A DNA stretch of 64,000 bases. Origin: Coriobacteriia bacterium. GTDB taxonomy: Bacteria; Actinomycetota; Coriobacteriia; Anaerosomatales; Anaerosomataceae. The notes under the pieces were generated by a model. The model had not been told where the DNA came from. It made no database searches and saw only the letters and a list, made by a program, of their open reading frames with translations. The position numbers and the translations under genes were made by a program. The stretch is from NCBI GenBank assembly GCA_030655755.1, contig JAUSOQ010000062.1:29217-93216 (forward strand), read 5' to 3'. Positions 47,507-57,014 of the stretch are shown in pieces (positions within the stretch are counted from its first letter, which is position 1; every line of letters starts with the position of its first letter).

Positions 47507-48766
47507 CTAGACGGTGCCTTCCTGCCAGGACGCGAGGTACGTGCGCTGCTCATCGGTGAGCGTGTCCAGCTTGACGCCCATCGAGGCGAGTTTGAGCGCA
47601 GCGATCGCCTCGTCGATCTCAGCGGGAACAGGGTAGACACCCGGTTCCAGACCAGCGGCGTTGCGCACCATGTACTCGGCGGAAAGCGCCTGATTGGCGA
47701 AGGACATGTCCATGACCGAGGCGGGATGGCCCTCGGCGCACGAGAGGTTCACGAGGCGACCGTCGGCCAACAGGTAGATGTGACGTCCGTCCTCGAGCGT
47801 GAACTCCTCGACCAGCGGACGCACCTCGCGAACCGAGACGGCCTTCTCGCGCAGGTGAGGGATGTTGATCTCGCAGTTGAAGTGGCCGGAGTTGGCGATG
47901 ATGGCGCCATCTTTCATGGCCGCGAACATGTCGGTGTCGATGACGTTGATGTCACCCGTGACCGTCACCCAGATGTCAGCATGGCCGGCGGCCTCTACGG
48001 CCGGCATCACGCGGTAGCCATCCATGACGGCCTCAAGCGCGCGCAGCGGGTCGACTTCGCACACGATCACGTTGCCGCCCAGGCCGTCGGCACGCATCGC
48101 GATACCTCGACCACACCAGCCGTACCCGGTCACAACCACGGTGCGGCCCGCGATGAGGCGGTTCGTGGCACGGATGATGCCGTCGATCGTCGACTGTCCG
48201 GTGCCGTAGCGGTTGTCGAAGAGGTGCTTCGTATTAGCGTCGTTGACCGAGACGATCGGGATCTTGAGCGCACCGTCGGCAGACATCGCGCGCAGACGGA
48301 TGACGCCGGTCGTGGTCTCCTCGGTTCCGCCGATGACATCGGCAAGCGCCTCGGGGCGGTCCGCGTGAATGCGGCCGACGACGTCCGCGCCGTCATCCAT
48401 CGTGATCTGCGGCTTATGATCGATCGCCGCATCGACATGCGCGTAGTACGTCTCGGTGTCCTCGCCCTTGATCGCGTAGGTGCGGATACCGTACTCGGAC
48501 ACGAGTGCCGCCGCGACGTCGTCTTGCGTGGAGAGCGGGTTGCTCGCACACAACACGATGTCCGCGCCACCGGCCTTGAGTGTGCGCATGAGGTTCGCGG
48601 TCTCCGTCGTCACGTGCAGACATGCGGAAACACGGACGCCTTCGAGAGGCTTCTCGATCTCAAAGCGCTTGCGAATACTCGCAAGCACGGGCATGTCCTG
48701 GTCTGCCCACTCGATGCGGGCCTTGCCCAAGGCAGCGAGGGAAGGGTCTTTGACGTGATGATCCAT
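47507..48766 (-). CDS. ahcY: Adenosylhomocysteinase (short type)
   Basis: 419 residues. Reversible hydrolysis of S-adenosylhomocysteine to adenosine and homocysteine. NAD-binding Rossmann loop [18 protein letters not shown], substrate residues [33 protein letters not shown] and [23 protein letters not shown]. It is the short archaeal/thermophile form, lacking the eukaryote-type insertion. Relatives of this type in methanogens act on S-inosylhomocysteine, so substrate choice is open. It lies 48 nt after the PNP gene with a hairpin in the gap. Confidence 0.93.
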   Translation of the reverse strand: MDHHVKDPSLAALGKARIEWADQDMPVLASIRKRFEIEKPLEGVRVSACLHVTTETANLMRTLKAGGADIVLCASNPLSTQDDVAAALVSEYGIRTYAIKGEDTETYYAHVDAAIDHKPQITMDDGADVVGRIHADRPEALADVIGGTEETTTGVIRLRAMSADGALKIPIVSVNDANTKHLFDNRYGTGQSTIDGIIRATNRLIAGRTVVVTGYGWCGRGIAMRADGLGGNVIVCEVDPLRALEAVMDGYRVMPAVEAAGHADIWVTVTGDINVIDTDMFAAMKDGAIIANSGHFNCEINIPHLREKAVSVREVRPLVEEFTLEDGRHIYLLADGRLVNLSCAEGHPASVMDMSFANQALSAEYMVRNAAGLEPGVYPVPAEIDEAIAALKLASMGVKLDTLTDEQRTYLASWQEGTV

Positions 48767-48792
48767 GGGGGTCCTTTCTTGACGATAACGAG

Positions 48793-48808
48793 GGCCGCCT
48801 TAGCGGCC
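48793..48808 (-). repeat. Small intercistronic hairpin before ahcY
   Basis: GGCCGC-TAAG-GCGGCC on the minus strand, 27 nt upstream of ahcY. Only six base pairs and no U-tract; probably an mRNA stability element. Confidence 0.4.
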
Positions 48809-48814
48809 GAGATC

Positions 48815-49633
48815 TTACAGCCTTCGCAGTATACCAAGGACCAGGGCCGTGAGCTGGCTCTCGGCCTTTTTTCCCGCCTCGAGCACTTCCGCGTGCGAAA
48901 GGTCCTCGCCTGCCGCGACGTTGGTGACCAGGGAAAGACCTAGTACGCGCAGGCCAAGCGCTCGGGCGGCTATGACTTCCGGAACGGTCGACATGCCGAC
49001 GACATCCGCGCCAAGTGAGCGCAACATACGCACTTCGGCCGGGGTCTCATATGAGGGACCAAGGAGTCCGGCGTACACGCCCTCTTTGAGAGTGAGGTCC
49101 AGATTCGAGGCGACTGCATGCGCAATCTCTCGCAGCTCAGGATCGTAGGCATCGCGCATCGGAACAAACGGAGTGCCGCCTTCAGGTCCCGACCAACCAA
49201 TGAGCGGATTGGTACCCATGAGGTTCATATGGTCGGTGATGAGAACGATGTCCCCGGTGCGCAGACCATCAGCTACGCCGCCTGCGGCGTTCGTCACGAT
49301 GAGAGTCTCACAACCCAGTGCCACAGCGAGACGTGCCGGGTACGACGCATCCAGAGCGCTTACCCCCTGATACTGATGCGCACGACCCGCGAAGAGTATC
49401 ACGGGGACTTCGGCGAGCCGTCCGACAGTCAACTGACCGGCGTGCCCTGCCACAGCTCCAACCTGAGGGAATCCCTCAAGTTCGGCATACGGGATCACGA
49501 CTGAATCGGTCACCTCGTTCGCAAGACCCGATAGTCCTGAACCCAGAACGAACACCACGCGTGGTGCCGCGACCTCGGCGCGAAGCACTCGATCCACATC
49601 GCCTGCGGGCACATTGAGAGAGACCACGGACAT
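48815..49633 (-). CDS. Purine nucleoside phosphorylase (PNP/MTAP superfamily)
   Basis: 272 residues. Phosphorolysis of purine nucleosides. Active-site blocks: VLGSGLSGLA, AGRAHQYQGVSA, TNAAGGVADGLRTGDIVLITDHMNLMGTNPLIG, YAGLLGPSYETPAEVRMLRSLGADVVGMSTVPE and SLVTNVAAG. The SYETPAE and VTNVAAG sequences favour PNP over MTA phosphorylase, though it could serve methylthioadenosine in this cluster. First gene of the pnp-ahcY-mtnA-AEC run. Confidence 0.9.
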   Translation of the reverse strand: MSVVSLNVPAGDVDRVLRAEVAAPRVVFVLGSGLSGLANEVTDSVVIPYAELEGFPQVGAVAGHAGQLTVGRLAEVPVILFAGRAHQYQGVSALDASYPARLAVALGCETLIVTNAAGGVADGLRTGDIVLITDHMNLMGTNPLIGWSGPEGGTPFVPMRDAYDPELREIAHAVASNLDLTLKEGVYAGLLGPSYETPAEVRMLRSLGADVVGMSTVPEVIAARALGLRVLGLSLVTNVAAGEDLSHAEVLEAGKKAESQLTALVLGILRRL

Positions 49634-49697
49634 CGCACCTCCTCAGCAGGAGCAACTCCCGCCTAGCCTAGCGTACAGGATGACTCGCACAAATCGG

Positions 49698-51083
49698 TTA
49701 GTCCCCTACAACGGCGTCGAGGAGACGTGCGATCTCCGCAACTTGCTTGCGTCGATCATATCGGGCGACGACATCGGCTATGGGAGCATGCTCACGTGTA
49801 CCGCCGATCTTCTCAGCGGCCATGCGTTCAAGCGTGTTGGCAACTTCTTCAACGTCGGCATAGGGAACGGCAAACCCGGCATGCGCCTCACGGACTAGTG
49901 ACGCGGCCGCTCCGTCAGATGGCCCCACAAGGAGCACCGGAAGTCCGATTCCGAGATACTCGAACAGTTTGCCCGTGTAGTTGGCCTCCGCACCCGGAAT
50001 GTCCGCAAGCGCCACCAGGCCCGCATCGGCATGAGACACGATCTCGAGAGCCTCGGCATGCGACAGAAATCCGTGGTAAACGATGTGTGCGTCCAAACCG
50101 CGAGATTGGATAGCATCCCTGACGAAATCGGTCATCTGGCCCAGCACGTCGATCACCAGGTCAGCGGCGGCATCGTCCCAATGAACGACTCGCGCGACTC
50201 CATCGAAGAACGTCGTGGGGTCCGTACTACCGTAGAAGCGACCCATGAATGCGATTCTAAGGGGACCCGGCTGTGGGTTCCATCGAGGTAGGTCCAACGG
50301 GTCGAAGCCATTGGGCACAGTGACCACGTTCTTCCCGCCAAGTGACCGCACCTCCTCGGTGATCGGCTGCGAAACGGTGACGATCTGGTCCGCCGATTCG
50401 AATACCGTTGTGGCCAACGCCATGGAACGAGCGTCACGCCTCGGTGATGTCGGCCAGCGATATCCCGGATTCGTCCGCCATGGGTCGCGAACGTCCGCAA
50501 CGAACGGGATTCTCAAGCGGCGGGCGACCTTCTCGCCAGCAACGAGCGCAGAATGCGGCGGCCCGGATGCAATGACAGCGTCGAAACCGACCCGTCGATG
50601 GAGTCTTGCCGCAGTACGCGGAACGCCTAGAGACCACAACCAGGCTGTATCGAGGAACAGCAACCGCATGAGCCGCGAGCTAAGCGGGGCGCCAGTCGCT
50701 GACGAGGGCGTGGACCGGCTAGAGGGAGCTGCCGACCGGTGACAGAGCGCCATCAGGGCCTTGACCGGCCGTATCGCGGCGGCTATCGCGGCGGCCACGC
50801 TCAGGTTGGGGCGACGTAGGACCGGAACGCCGCCGACCTCGCCGAGTAGACTCTCGTCTCTCGGCCGTCCACGCACCGGCGTAGCCGTGATCACATAGGG
50901 ATTCCAACCGTTCGCCGGCAGATAGCGAACGAGTTTGGTCACACGCTGAACTCCGCCACCGGCGGACGGCGGGTATTCATACGCAATGACAAGCACATTC
51001 CTGACGGGAGCGGGCTTCACGGCTTCGATGGCAGTTCCATCTCCACGGGCGGCTGACGATCGCTGGCTCGACCAACGAACCAC
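49698..51083 (-). CDS. Glycosyltransferase (GT4-like, WcaI-type)
   Basis: 461 residues with GT-B fold. The N-terminus has IAYEYPPSAGGGVQRVTKLVRYLPANGW and ASGPPHSALVAGEKVARRLRIPFVADVRDPWRTNPGYRW, the C-terminus HADAGLVALADIPGAEANYTGKLFEYLGIGLPVLLVGP. It is clearly paralogous to the gene at 58133-59509; the two flank the polysaccharide genes. Likely start is a GTG at 51083, 3 nt after the SpoIID-type gene stop. Role: surface glycan synthesis; sugar unknown. Confidence 0.88.
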   Translation of the reverse strand: MVRWSSQRSSAARGDGTAIEAVKPAPVRNVLVIAYEYPPSAGGGVQRVTKLVRYLPANGWNPYVITATPVRGRPRDESLLGEVGGVPVLRRPNLSVAAAIAAAIRPVKALMALCHRSAAPSSRSTPSSATGAPLSSRLMRLLFLDTAWLWSLGVPRTAARLHRRVGFDAVIASGPPHSALVAGEKVARRLRIPFVADVRDPWRTNPGYRWPTSPRRDARSMALATTVFESADQIVTVSQPITEEVRSLGGKNVVTVPNGFDPLDLPRWNPQPGPLRIAFMGRFYGSTDPTTFFDGVARVVHWDDAAADLVIDVLGQMTDFVRDAIQSRGLDAHIVYHGFLSHAEALEIVSHADAGLVALADIPGAEANYTGKLFEYLGIGLPVLLVGPSDGAAASLVREAHAGFAVPYADVEEVANTLERMAAEKIGGTREHAPIADVVARYDRRKQVAEIARLLDAVVGD

Positions 51084-51086
51084 AGT

Positions 51087-53273
51087 CTACTGCATCATCA
51101 CCGCGTCGAGCGCCTTCTGGCCCTGTTCAGAGACCGCGCCCGTGCCGCCAAGCAGCCAGAGCTTCGAGATGGACAGCTTCTTCTCTTGGAGGAATGCGAC
51201 CGTGCCCAGAGGACATGTGTCGGTCGCTGTGAGGATGAGCGGGTTACCTCTGACGCCCGCGAGCATGCCACCGGTGAGTGCATCGGCATAGCCGAGACCG
51301 GTCGCGACGTAGATCTCGTTGTACGTCATCGTCTCGCCGTTCGTCACAAGTCCTGCGTAGCGAGCGATAGCCGCCGAGGTCTGATATCGGTCGGCGCCAG
51401 CCAAACGGGTGACGCTGCCACCGCTTACACCCGCGAGATACGCATCCGCGGTCGAGGCGATCACGGACGTACCGCCAGCTATGAGAACCGTCGCGGGACG
51501 GGCAGCGCGAAGGAATGCATCCGTGTGTGCGTTGGCGCCGCTCTTGGGGACGAGAAGGATCGGATACCCTTTCTGGTACGCCAGTGCCGAGGCGGACGCG
51601 GCATCCGCCCAGGAGGTTCCGCTGACGACAAAGACCTTCTCAGCGGGGGCGAGGGTTCGAGCCGTCTCCGCAGCCTGTCGCGCGGTGTCATAGCGATCGA
51701 CACCCGCAAACCGTCTGATCGTTGCTCCCGGCACGATGGACTTGACAGCACTTTCCACAGCGGATGATATCGCCGATGTACCGCCCATGATGTAGACCGT
51801 CTGTGGCTTCAGGGACGCAAGTTCGCCCGCCACTACGGTCGGGAGAGCATTCTTCTGCGTGAGCAGGAGCGCTCCGTCCGCGGCCCCGGCGAGTCCCGAT
51901 CCAGCAAGTGCATCCGGGAAGTTCTCGCCACTCGCTAGGACGACAGCCGGAGCGGTCGCTGGGAAGGCGAGCATCGCGGCCTGAACCGCGGTGTCGTACC
52001 GCGTGGGACCCTCAATACGCGTGATCGGGAATCCGGAGAAGTAGAAGCGGGTGGACCGTAGACCCAGCCTGCTGCGTACACTGTCCCCGGTTATCTTCGC
52101 GGCTGCGCCGTTGCTGAAATGGAATGTGACGTATCGAGCGTGTCCACTTAGCGCCCGCTCGACGACGATACCGGTGACCCAGGTGGGACTGGCAGGAACA
52201 CCCGACAAGCCACGAAGCGCATTCGCGATCTCGAGACCTGAGAGTTTCCTTGGCGTCCATTCCGCGTACGGTGACCCCGCGAGATACTCGTACGTATCGG
52301 GCACACCGCGCGTGTAGTTGAGCGGCGATCCGCTTACCCACACGTCCTCGTTGTTGGCGGTATGACCACCTGAGCTCGAGAAGAAGAACGCCTGGGCGAC
52401 CAGCGAGCCGGCTTTGATGACAAGACCGGCGGTGGCATCGACGGCGCTGTTGGTCGACGACATCTCACCCACCCAAACACCCACTGAGTTGTAGGCTCCG
52501 TAGCCCTGATACGCCTGGCTCATCGTTGTGCAATAGACGATGTCGTCCGAATCCGCATAGGCGTACGAACGCGCGGCCACCGCCTGTGCCTTGAGCGCCT
52601 CCGCTGGCCAGCCGGACGGCATCTCACGAGGTACAACGCCTTTCAGGTAATCGTCCATCGGTAGCACGTTGTAGAGCCGAAGCAGGCTCCCGCTGGCGGC
52701 CAGCTCAAGGGTGCCACGATACTTGCCGTTCGCAAAGTTGTAAAGGCCGGTCCCCTCCTTCACGGACAGAAGTGCGGGATCTCCTGACTCGGCCTTCACC
52801 AGCGCACCGGTCGTCAGAACCAACGGGGCAACAAGGTCGCCCCCGGTCACCGAAATCGTTGAGCCCGCGCCGGTGAACACATAGATGCCCGCCGCATGAA
52901 CCGTACCGTTGATGCTCAGGGTCGTCCCGGGCTGACCGCTGGAGATGGTCCACGTCGGTCGCGTGTAGGAGAGGGTAGAACTAGCGGCTGGGTCCAGGAT
53001 GACCGTGATGTCCCTTGCGGGCCACGCACCGATGGTCACATCTGTGTAGAAGTACTGCAGGATCCACCGGTAGTCCTTGCCGGCAAGCGCAGCGCCCTTG
53101 GCGCCATACTGGCTCATACCGATGCCGTGACCGTTGCCGCCTCCCGTAATGTTGAACGATGGGATGGCAGCAATAGACACATCGGCTGCGGCAATAGGAA
53201 CGACTGCTCCTTGGAGGAGCATGAGCGCGGCAACGACAACGCCAAAAATTCGGACGTACAGGCTACGATTCAC
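51087..53273 (-). CDS. SpoIID/LytB-domain protein with three CWB2 repeats
   Basis: 728 residues, secreted (signal peptide about 1-30). The N-terminal SpoIID/LytB domain (GGGNGHGIGMSQYGAKGAA, LPMDDYLKGVVPREMPSGWPAEALKAQAVAARSYA, SSSGGHTANNEDVW) belongs to a family of peptidoglycan-active proteins (SpoIID is a lytic transglycosylase). Three cell-wall-binding repeat 2 units follow (each starting around R-x-x-G-x-x-RYDTA and ending in LxGGTxxI), which anchor proteins to wall polymer in clostridia and actinobacteria. GTG start with GGAGAG upstream. Last gene before the first glycosyltransferase. Confidence 0.93.
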   Translation of the reverse strand: MNRSLYVRIFGVVVAALMLLQGAVVPIAAADVSIAAIPSFNITGGGNGHGIGMSQYGAKGAALAGKDYRWILQYFYTDVTIGAWPARDITVILDPAASSTLSYTRPTWTISSGQPGTTLSINGTVHAAGIYVFTGAGSTISVTGGDLVAPLVLTTGALVKAESGDPALLSVKEGTGLYNFANGKYRGTLELAASGSLLRLYNVLPMDDYLKGVVPREMPSGWPAEALKAQAVAARSYAYADSDDIVYCTTMSQAYQGYGAYNSVGVWVGEMSSTNSAVDATAGLVIKAGSLVAQAFFFSSSGGHTANNEDVWVSGSPLNYTRGVPDTYEYLAGSPYAEWTPRKLSGLEIANALRGLSGVPASPTWVTGIVVERALSGHARYVTFHFSNGAAAKITGDSVRSRLGLRSTRFYFSGFPITRIEGPTRYDTAVQAAMLAFPATAPAVVLASGENFPDALAGSGLAGAADGALLLTQKNALPTVVAGELASLKPQTVYIMGGTSAISSAVESAVKSIVPGATIRRFAGVDRYDTARQAAETARTLAPAEKVFVVSGTSWADAASASALAYQKGYPILLVPKSGANAHTDAFLRAARPATVLIAGGTSVIASTADAYLAGVSGGSVTRLAGADRYQTSAAIARYAGLVTNGETMTYNEIYVATGLGYADALTGGMLAGVRGNPLILTATDTCPLGTVAFLQEKKLSISKLWLLGGTGAVSEQGQKALDAVMMQ

Positions 53274-53392
53274 GGCATCTCTCCGTCTGGGCTACGACGT
53301 ATCATCCTAAGTGAGTAGTGTACCACCCGTCGTATGTCGGCACCATAACGTCACCATAGGTCTCGGCACACGCCACGACGAGACGGCCGACC

Positions 53393-54535
53393 TCACGCCT
53401 CTTGAGGGATATCGGCATACGCGTCGACAAGCTTCACTACTGACGCACGCCAGTTCAAGCCCTCCTCGACGATACGCCGACCGCACTCCCCCATTGCATG
53501 TCGCAGATCATGGTCACTGCGGAGCGTGCACAGCGCGTCAGCCAGAGCCTCCGGATCGTCTGCGGGAACGGCGACACCCAGTCGGTTGACTGTGACATAG
53601 TCACCGATCCAAGTCCCTGAAGCCACGACGACGGGCAGGCCGCATGCCATCGCCTCCATCACCTTGACCGGAAACAACGTGCGCACGTTCCCCAACACAA
53701 CGTCGTAGACGGCGTACACGACGTCGCATCGACCATAGAGTCCCGGCAGGTCGGTGTAGGCGAAGCGGCCCGAAACCTCGATGCGATCCATGGCCACAGC
53801 GCGTCGGGCGATCGCTTCCGCGGCCGTTCCGCCTCCCATCAGGAGCGCGTTCATCTCTGGGTCCGCGTGCACGACATCCATGAGCATGTCCAGCGCTTCC
53901 GGATACCGTTTCTGGCCGAAGTAGCCAACAGTGAACGGCTCATCCTCCGCACGCTCGTGCGGGTGGAAGAGGTCCGCATCGGGTGCGTTCTCGACCAGGA
54001 CGACCTTGTCGGCGACACCGAGTGAAGCGTAGTAGTCGATCGTCCCGGGGTTAGCGACGAGAATGCGATCGGCCGCTTTGAGCGCGCGTCGCTCGATGAG
54101 GCGGACCGCGGCCCTGGCTAGCGCTCCGATGACACCTCTTTGCGGGACCATGTTGCTGTCCCGATACAGCTCGTGCATGTCCAGCACGAGTCGCGGCCTG
54201 TACGACGATCGCAGCATCCGGAGACCCGCTGGTGCAGTGTCGAGATCGTGGCAGTGTACGAGGTCGGGCCGAAGCTGAGCGACTCTCTCGGCCGCATTGC
54301 TCCAGTACTGCCGGAAGTAGCTGAGGCTGCGTACGCCGCCGCCGTAGGGAGCACGCGGACCGAGGCGCTCATAGGTCACGTCGCCTCGCTCCTCGGTAGC
54401 CGGCGCTTCGCCAGTGCGGTCCCACGCCAGCACGGTCACCTGATACCCCGCCTGAGACAGAGCTTCGGCCTCCTTGTTCACCCGCGGATCGGACACCGCG
54501 TCATTGGTGACCAGCATGACCACGGAAGCCATCAC
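53393..54535 (-). CDS. Glycosyltransferase family 4
   Basis: 380 residues, GT-B fold. Opening MLVTNDAVSDPRVNKEAEALSQAGYQVTVLAW, middle HCHDLDTAPAGLRML and LVLDMHELYRDS, donor-site region PDADLFHPHERAEDEP, and C-terminal VMEAMACGLPVVVASG. The acceptor and sugar are unknown. Its ATG overlaps the stop of the adjacent glycosyltransferase (ATGA), giving tight coupling. Confidence 0.92.
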   Translation of the reverse strand: MMASVVMLVTNDAVSDPRVNKEAEALSQAGYQVTVLAWDRTGEAPATEERGDVTYERLGPRAPYGGGVRSLSYFRQYWSNAAERVAQLRPDLVHCHDLDTAPAGLRMLRSSYRPRLVLDMHELYRDSNMVPQRGVIGALARAAVRLIERRALKAADRILVANPGTIDYYASLGVADKVVLVENAPDADLFHPHERAEDEPFTVGYFGQKRYPEALDMLMDVVHADPEMNALLMGGGTAAEAIARRAVAMDRIEVSGRFAYTDLPGLYGRCDVVYAVYDVVLGNVRTLFPVKVMEAMACGLPVVVASGTWIGDYVTVNRLGVAVPADDPEALADALCTLRSDHDLRHAMGECGRRIVEEGLNWRASVVKLVDAYADIPQEA

Positions 54536-55728
54536 ACATCACGCCCCGCAGGGTTGGCTGCCGCGACCCGATGGTATACCTCGCACAGTCGGACGGCGAT
54601 CGCCTCCGGATTGAAGACTGCATGAGCCCGAGCGGAGATCGACGCCGGATCCAGCGAGTCGGCGCGGCGCCAGAGCGCTCGAATCCCCTCGGCAAGAGCC
54701 GTCTCGTCACCACCGGGAACCAGGACACCGTCCTCCGGACCCACGAGGTCCTCCGGCCCGCCCACTCGTGTTGCGACTACCGGCAGGCCGGTCGCCAACG
54801 CCTCGAGTATGGCGACGCCAAAACCCTCTCTCTTTGACGACGACACGAACATGTCCGCGTCACGAAGGCACGAGACGAGTTCATCGCCGCTTTGGCTGCC
54901 GAGAAGACGGACGTGCGCTTCAATCCCGAGTTCGCGCGCGCGCAGCCGCAGTGCTGCATGCTCAGGACCCGTACCCACGAGTATAAGCGACACGTCCACG
55001 CCCGATTCAGTGAGCCGGGCGACTGCCCCGAGCAAGACTTCGAATCCTTTCTCGGGGACCAGTCGACCTACGCTCACGAGTCGCAGCCCCTCGCTGCGCT
55101 GCCGGGTGAGCAGCCGGAACCGCGCCGTATCGAAGGTGTTGGGCACCACCGTGACACGCCGAGGATCGGCACCGGCGAGTGCCATGACGTCTCTAGCCAG
55201 CGATTTGCTCACGCAGACGACCGCGGCGGCAGAAGCGACCGTTCTCCGCACCTCGTTCGCCCACGATGTTCTGGTCAGGTTGGTGTACAGATCGGACCCG
55301 TGCACCGACAGCACCAGTGGGATGTCCGTTGATTCGCACAGTCGACGCGCCGCGGATCCGCTGGGATAGATGCCGTGCGCATGAACGAATGCGGGCGACA
55401 GATCGCCCGTCATCCGCCGGAACGCCGGAGCGGAGAACTCGGCCATCATCGGCGCGACGCAAGTGTAGAGCAGTCTTCGGGGCAACACTGGGTATCGGGG
55501 ACGCTCCACGCGAATGCCCTCGAACGTGTCGCCGCCCTTCACGAATGGTCGCTTGAGGATCGGTGCGAGAACACGAGGGACCCACGGCGCGGGCGCAATG
55601 ACACCCCACTCGACGCAGGAGCGCGTAGCCAACACCTGCTCGGCGACGAACGTGCCCCGCAGCGGCTCCACACTACTGGGGAACTGCTTTGAGAACGTGA
55701 TCCCCGACAGTCGCTTGTCGGACGTCAT
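54532..55728 (-). CDS. Glycosyltransferase family 4
   Basis: 398 residues. N-terminal FSKQFPSSVEPLRGTFVAEQVLATR, HAHGIYPSGSAARRL and LSVHGSDLYTNLT; C-terminal domain with VSVGRLVPEKGFEVLL and the EX7E donor motif in SKREGFGVAILEALATGLPVVATRVGGPEDLV. The ATG at 55728 overlaps the upstream ligase stop; a longer frame to 56355 is only an open shadow. Part of the five-glycosyltransferase run. Confidence 0.93.
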   Translation of the reverse strand: MTSDKRLSGITFSKQFPSSVEPLRGTFVAEQVLATRSCVEWGVIAPAPWVPRVLAPILKRPFVKGGDTFEGIRVERPRYPVLPRRLLYTCVAPMMAEFSAPAFRRMTGDLSPAFVHAHGIYPSGSAARRLCESTDIPLVLSVHGSDLYTNLTRTSWANEVRRTVASAAAVVCVSKSLARDVMALAGADPRRVTVVPNTFDTARFRLLTRQRSEGLRLVSVGRLVPEKGFEVLLGAVARLTESGVDVSLILVGTGPEHAALRLRARELGIEAHVRLLGSQSGDELVSCLRDADMFVSSSKREGFGVAILEALATGLPVVATRVGGPEDLVGPEDGVLVPGGDETALAEGIRALWRRADSLDPASISARAHAVFNPEAIAVRLCEVYHRVAAANPAGRDV

Positions 55729-57014
55729 TGCACAACCTCCGCCGGTGATTCTTTGAATCGAGCAGCTGCCACTGCCAGAGCGAGGCTGAACCATAGGTAC
55801 TCGAAGTACAGATAGTACTGGAACAGGGATTGGGCAAGCACCGCAAGGAACGCCGCCACACCGATCGCCAGGTACGGATTCCAGCGCTTCCGACGTCTGC
55901 GCCAAAGCGTCCAGGCCAGGCCACCGACTATCGTCAGCTCCGCGAAAAGCGCGGGCAGACCCATCTCGGCCCAGAGCGCCAACGGCAACTCGTGCGGCTT
56001 GGTGATCGTGTCTACCGAGCCGGCCTGGCGATAGAGAGGGTAGGCTCGGTCGAAAGCGCCCAGACCGGTGCCGAACAGCCAGTTGTCGTGGATCATCTCG
56101 ATCGTTGAGCCGATCTGGAGATACCGAATGTCGTTGTCCACGTCGGTCATCGACTGGAACCGCGACAGCGTCCCGCTCAAGGCGAGGACAGCCGTGAGAA
56201 GGACCAGCGCGACGAGAGCGATGATCGTGGCGCGCCGATTCCGGAATGCCACGGTAAGGAGAATGACGACCGCGCCGAGAATAGCACCCACCCAGCCCGA
56301 TCGCGAGAATGTGAGCTGAAGACCGACCGCACAGATTCCGGCGGCTACAAGCCACGGCACGGCAGCCCGGAGCCGCCTTGCGTACACGGCCATGCCGAGT
56401 GCCACGATGATGGCGACCGAGAGGAACGTACCGAGGTAGTTGGGGTCGCCGAAGAAGGCTCTCGAGCGGAAGAAAACCCTCATACCGATCTGAACACTGC
56501 TACGCAGCGGAGCGAAGCCGAGTCCTGGGAACACATGCTGCACCATAGCGAGAAGCGCTGAAGCGGCGGCGGTGACCACCAGTACCGTCACAAGTCGTTT
56601 GGCCGTGCTCTCGCCAGGTGTGAGTGCCACGAATGCTGCGTAGAACAGTCCAAGGAACAGGAGGCGGACTGCCGAAACCGCTGTCGTGTCGGGGGCCAGA
56701 GATCCCGGCAGCGACCACACTGCCGAGACGATAAGCAACGCGACGCCGATGGTGACAGGCGAAACGCGATGTCGCACCCTGAACCGACCCGTCCGCCACG
56801 CGACTGCCCACGACACGAGCGTGAACAGGAGCGCGACGTGGAACCAAGTCACGGTGACCGGCTCGGTGATGATGCGCCCGGCAACGTCCAGCGGTAGCAC
56901 CGCAAGCATGAGCAGCAGGCCGGCCTCCGGCGAGCGCACCGCGGTGGCCGCAGCACGCGCGGCTCTTGTCGCCCACAGCGAAAGGTGTGGCCTAACGCTC
57001 GTCATGATGCCCAC
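55725..57014 (-). CDS. O-antigen ligase/polymerase-like membrane protein
   Basis: 429 residues with ten to twelve membrane helices. The large periplasmic-side loop and the conserved tail region NWLFGTGLGAFDRAYPLYRQAGSVDTITKPHELPLALWAEMGLPALFAELTIVG match the Wzy_C/O-antigen ligase family. It probably polymerises or ligates the surface glycan assembled by neighbouring glycosyltransferases. In a Gram-positive the acceptor would be a wall or lipid carrier. It overlaps its neighbours on both sides. Confidence 0.9.
   Translation of the reverse strand: MGIMTSVRPHLSLWATRAARAAATAVRSPEAGLLLMLAVLPLDVAGRIITEPVTVTWFHVALLFTLVSWAVAWRTGRFRVRHRVSPVTIGVALLIVSAVWSLPGSLAPDTTAVSAVRLLFLGLFYAAFVALTPGESTAKRLVTVLVVTAAASALLAMVQHVFPGLGFAPLRSSVQIGMRVFFRSRAFFGDPNYLGTFLSVAIIVALGMAVYARRLRAAVPWLVAAGICAVGLQLTFSRSGWVGAILGAVVILLTVAFRNRRATIIALVALVLLTAVLALSGTLSRFQSMTDVDNDIRYLQIGSTIEMIHDNWLFGTGLGAFDRAYPLYRQAGSVDTITKPHELPLALWAEMGLPALFAELTIVGGLAWTLWRRRRKRWNPYLAIGVAAFLAVLAQSLFQYYLYFEYLWFSLALAVAAARFKESPAEVVQ

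Noticed and set aside
47483..48943. Plus-strand open frame of 486 codons
   Set aside because: Antisense to ahcY, which carries intact NAD and substrate motifs. Typical high-GC shadow frame.
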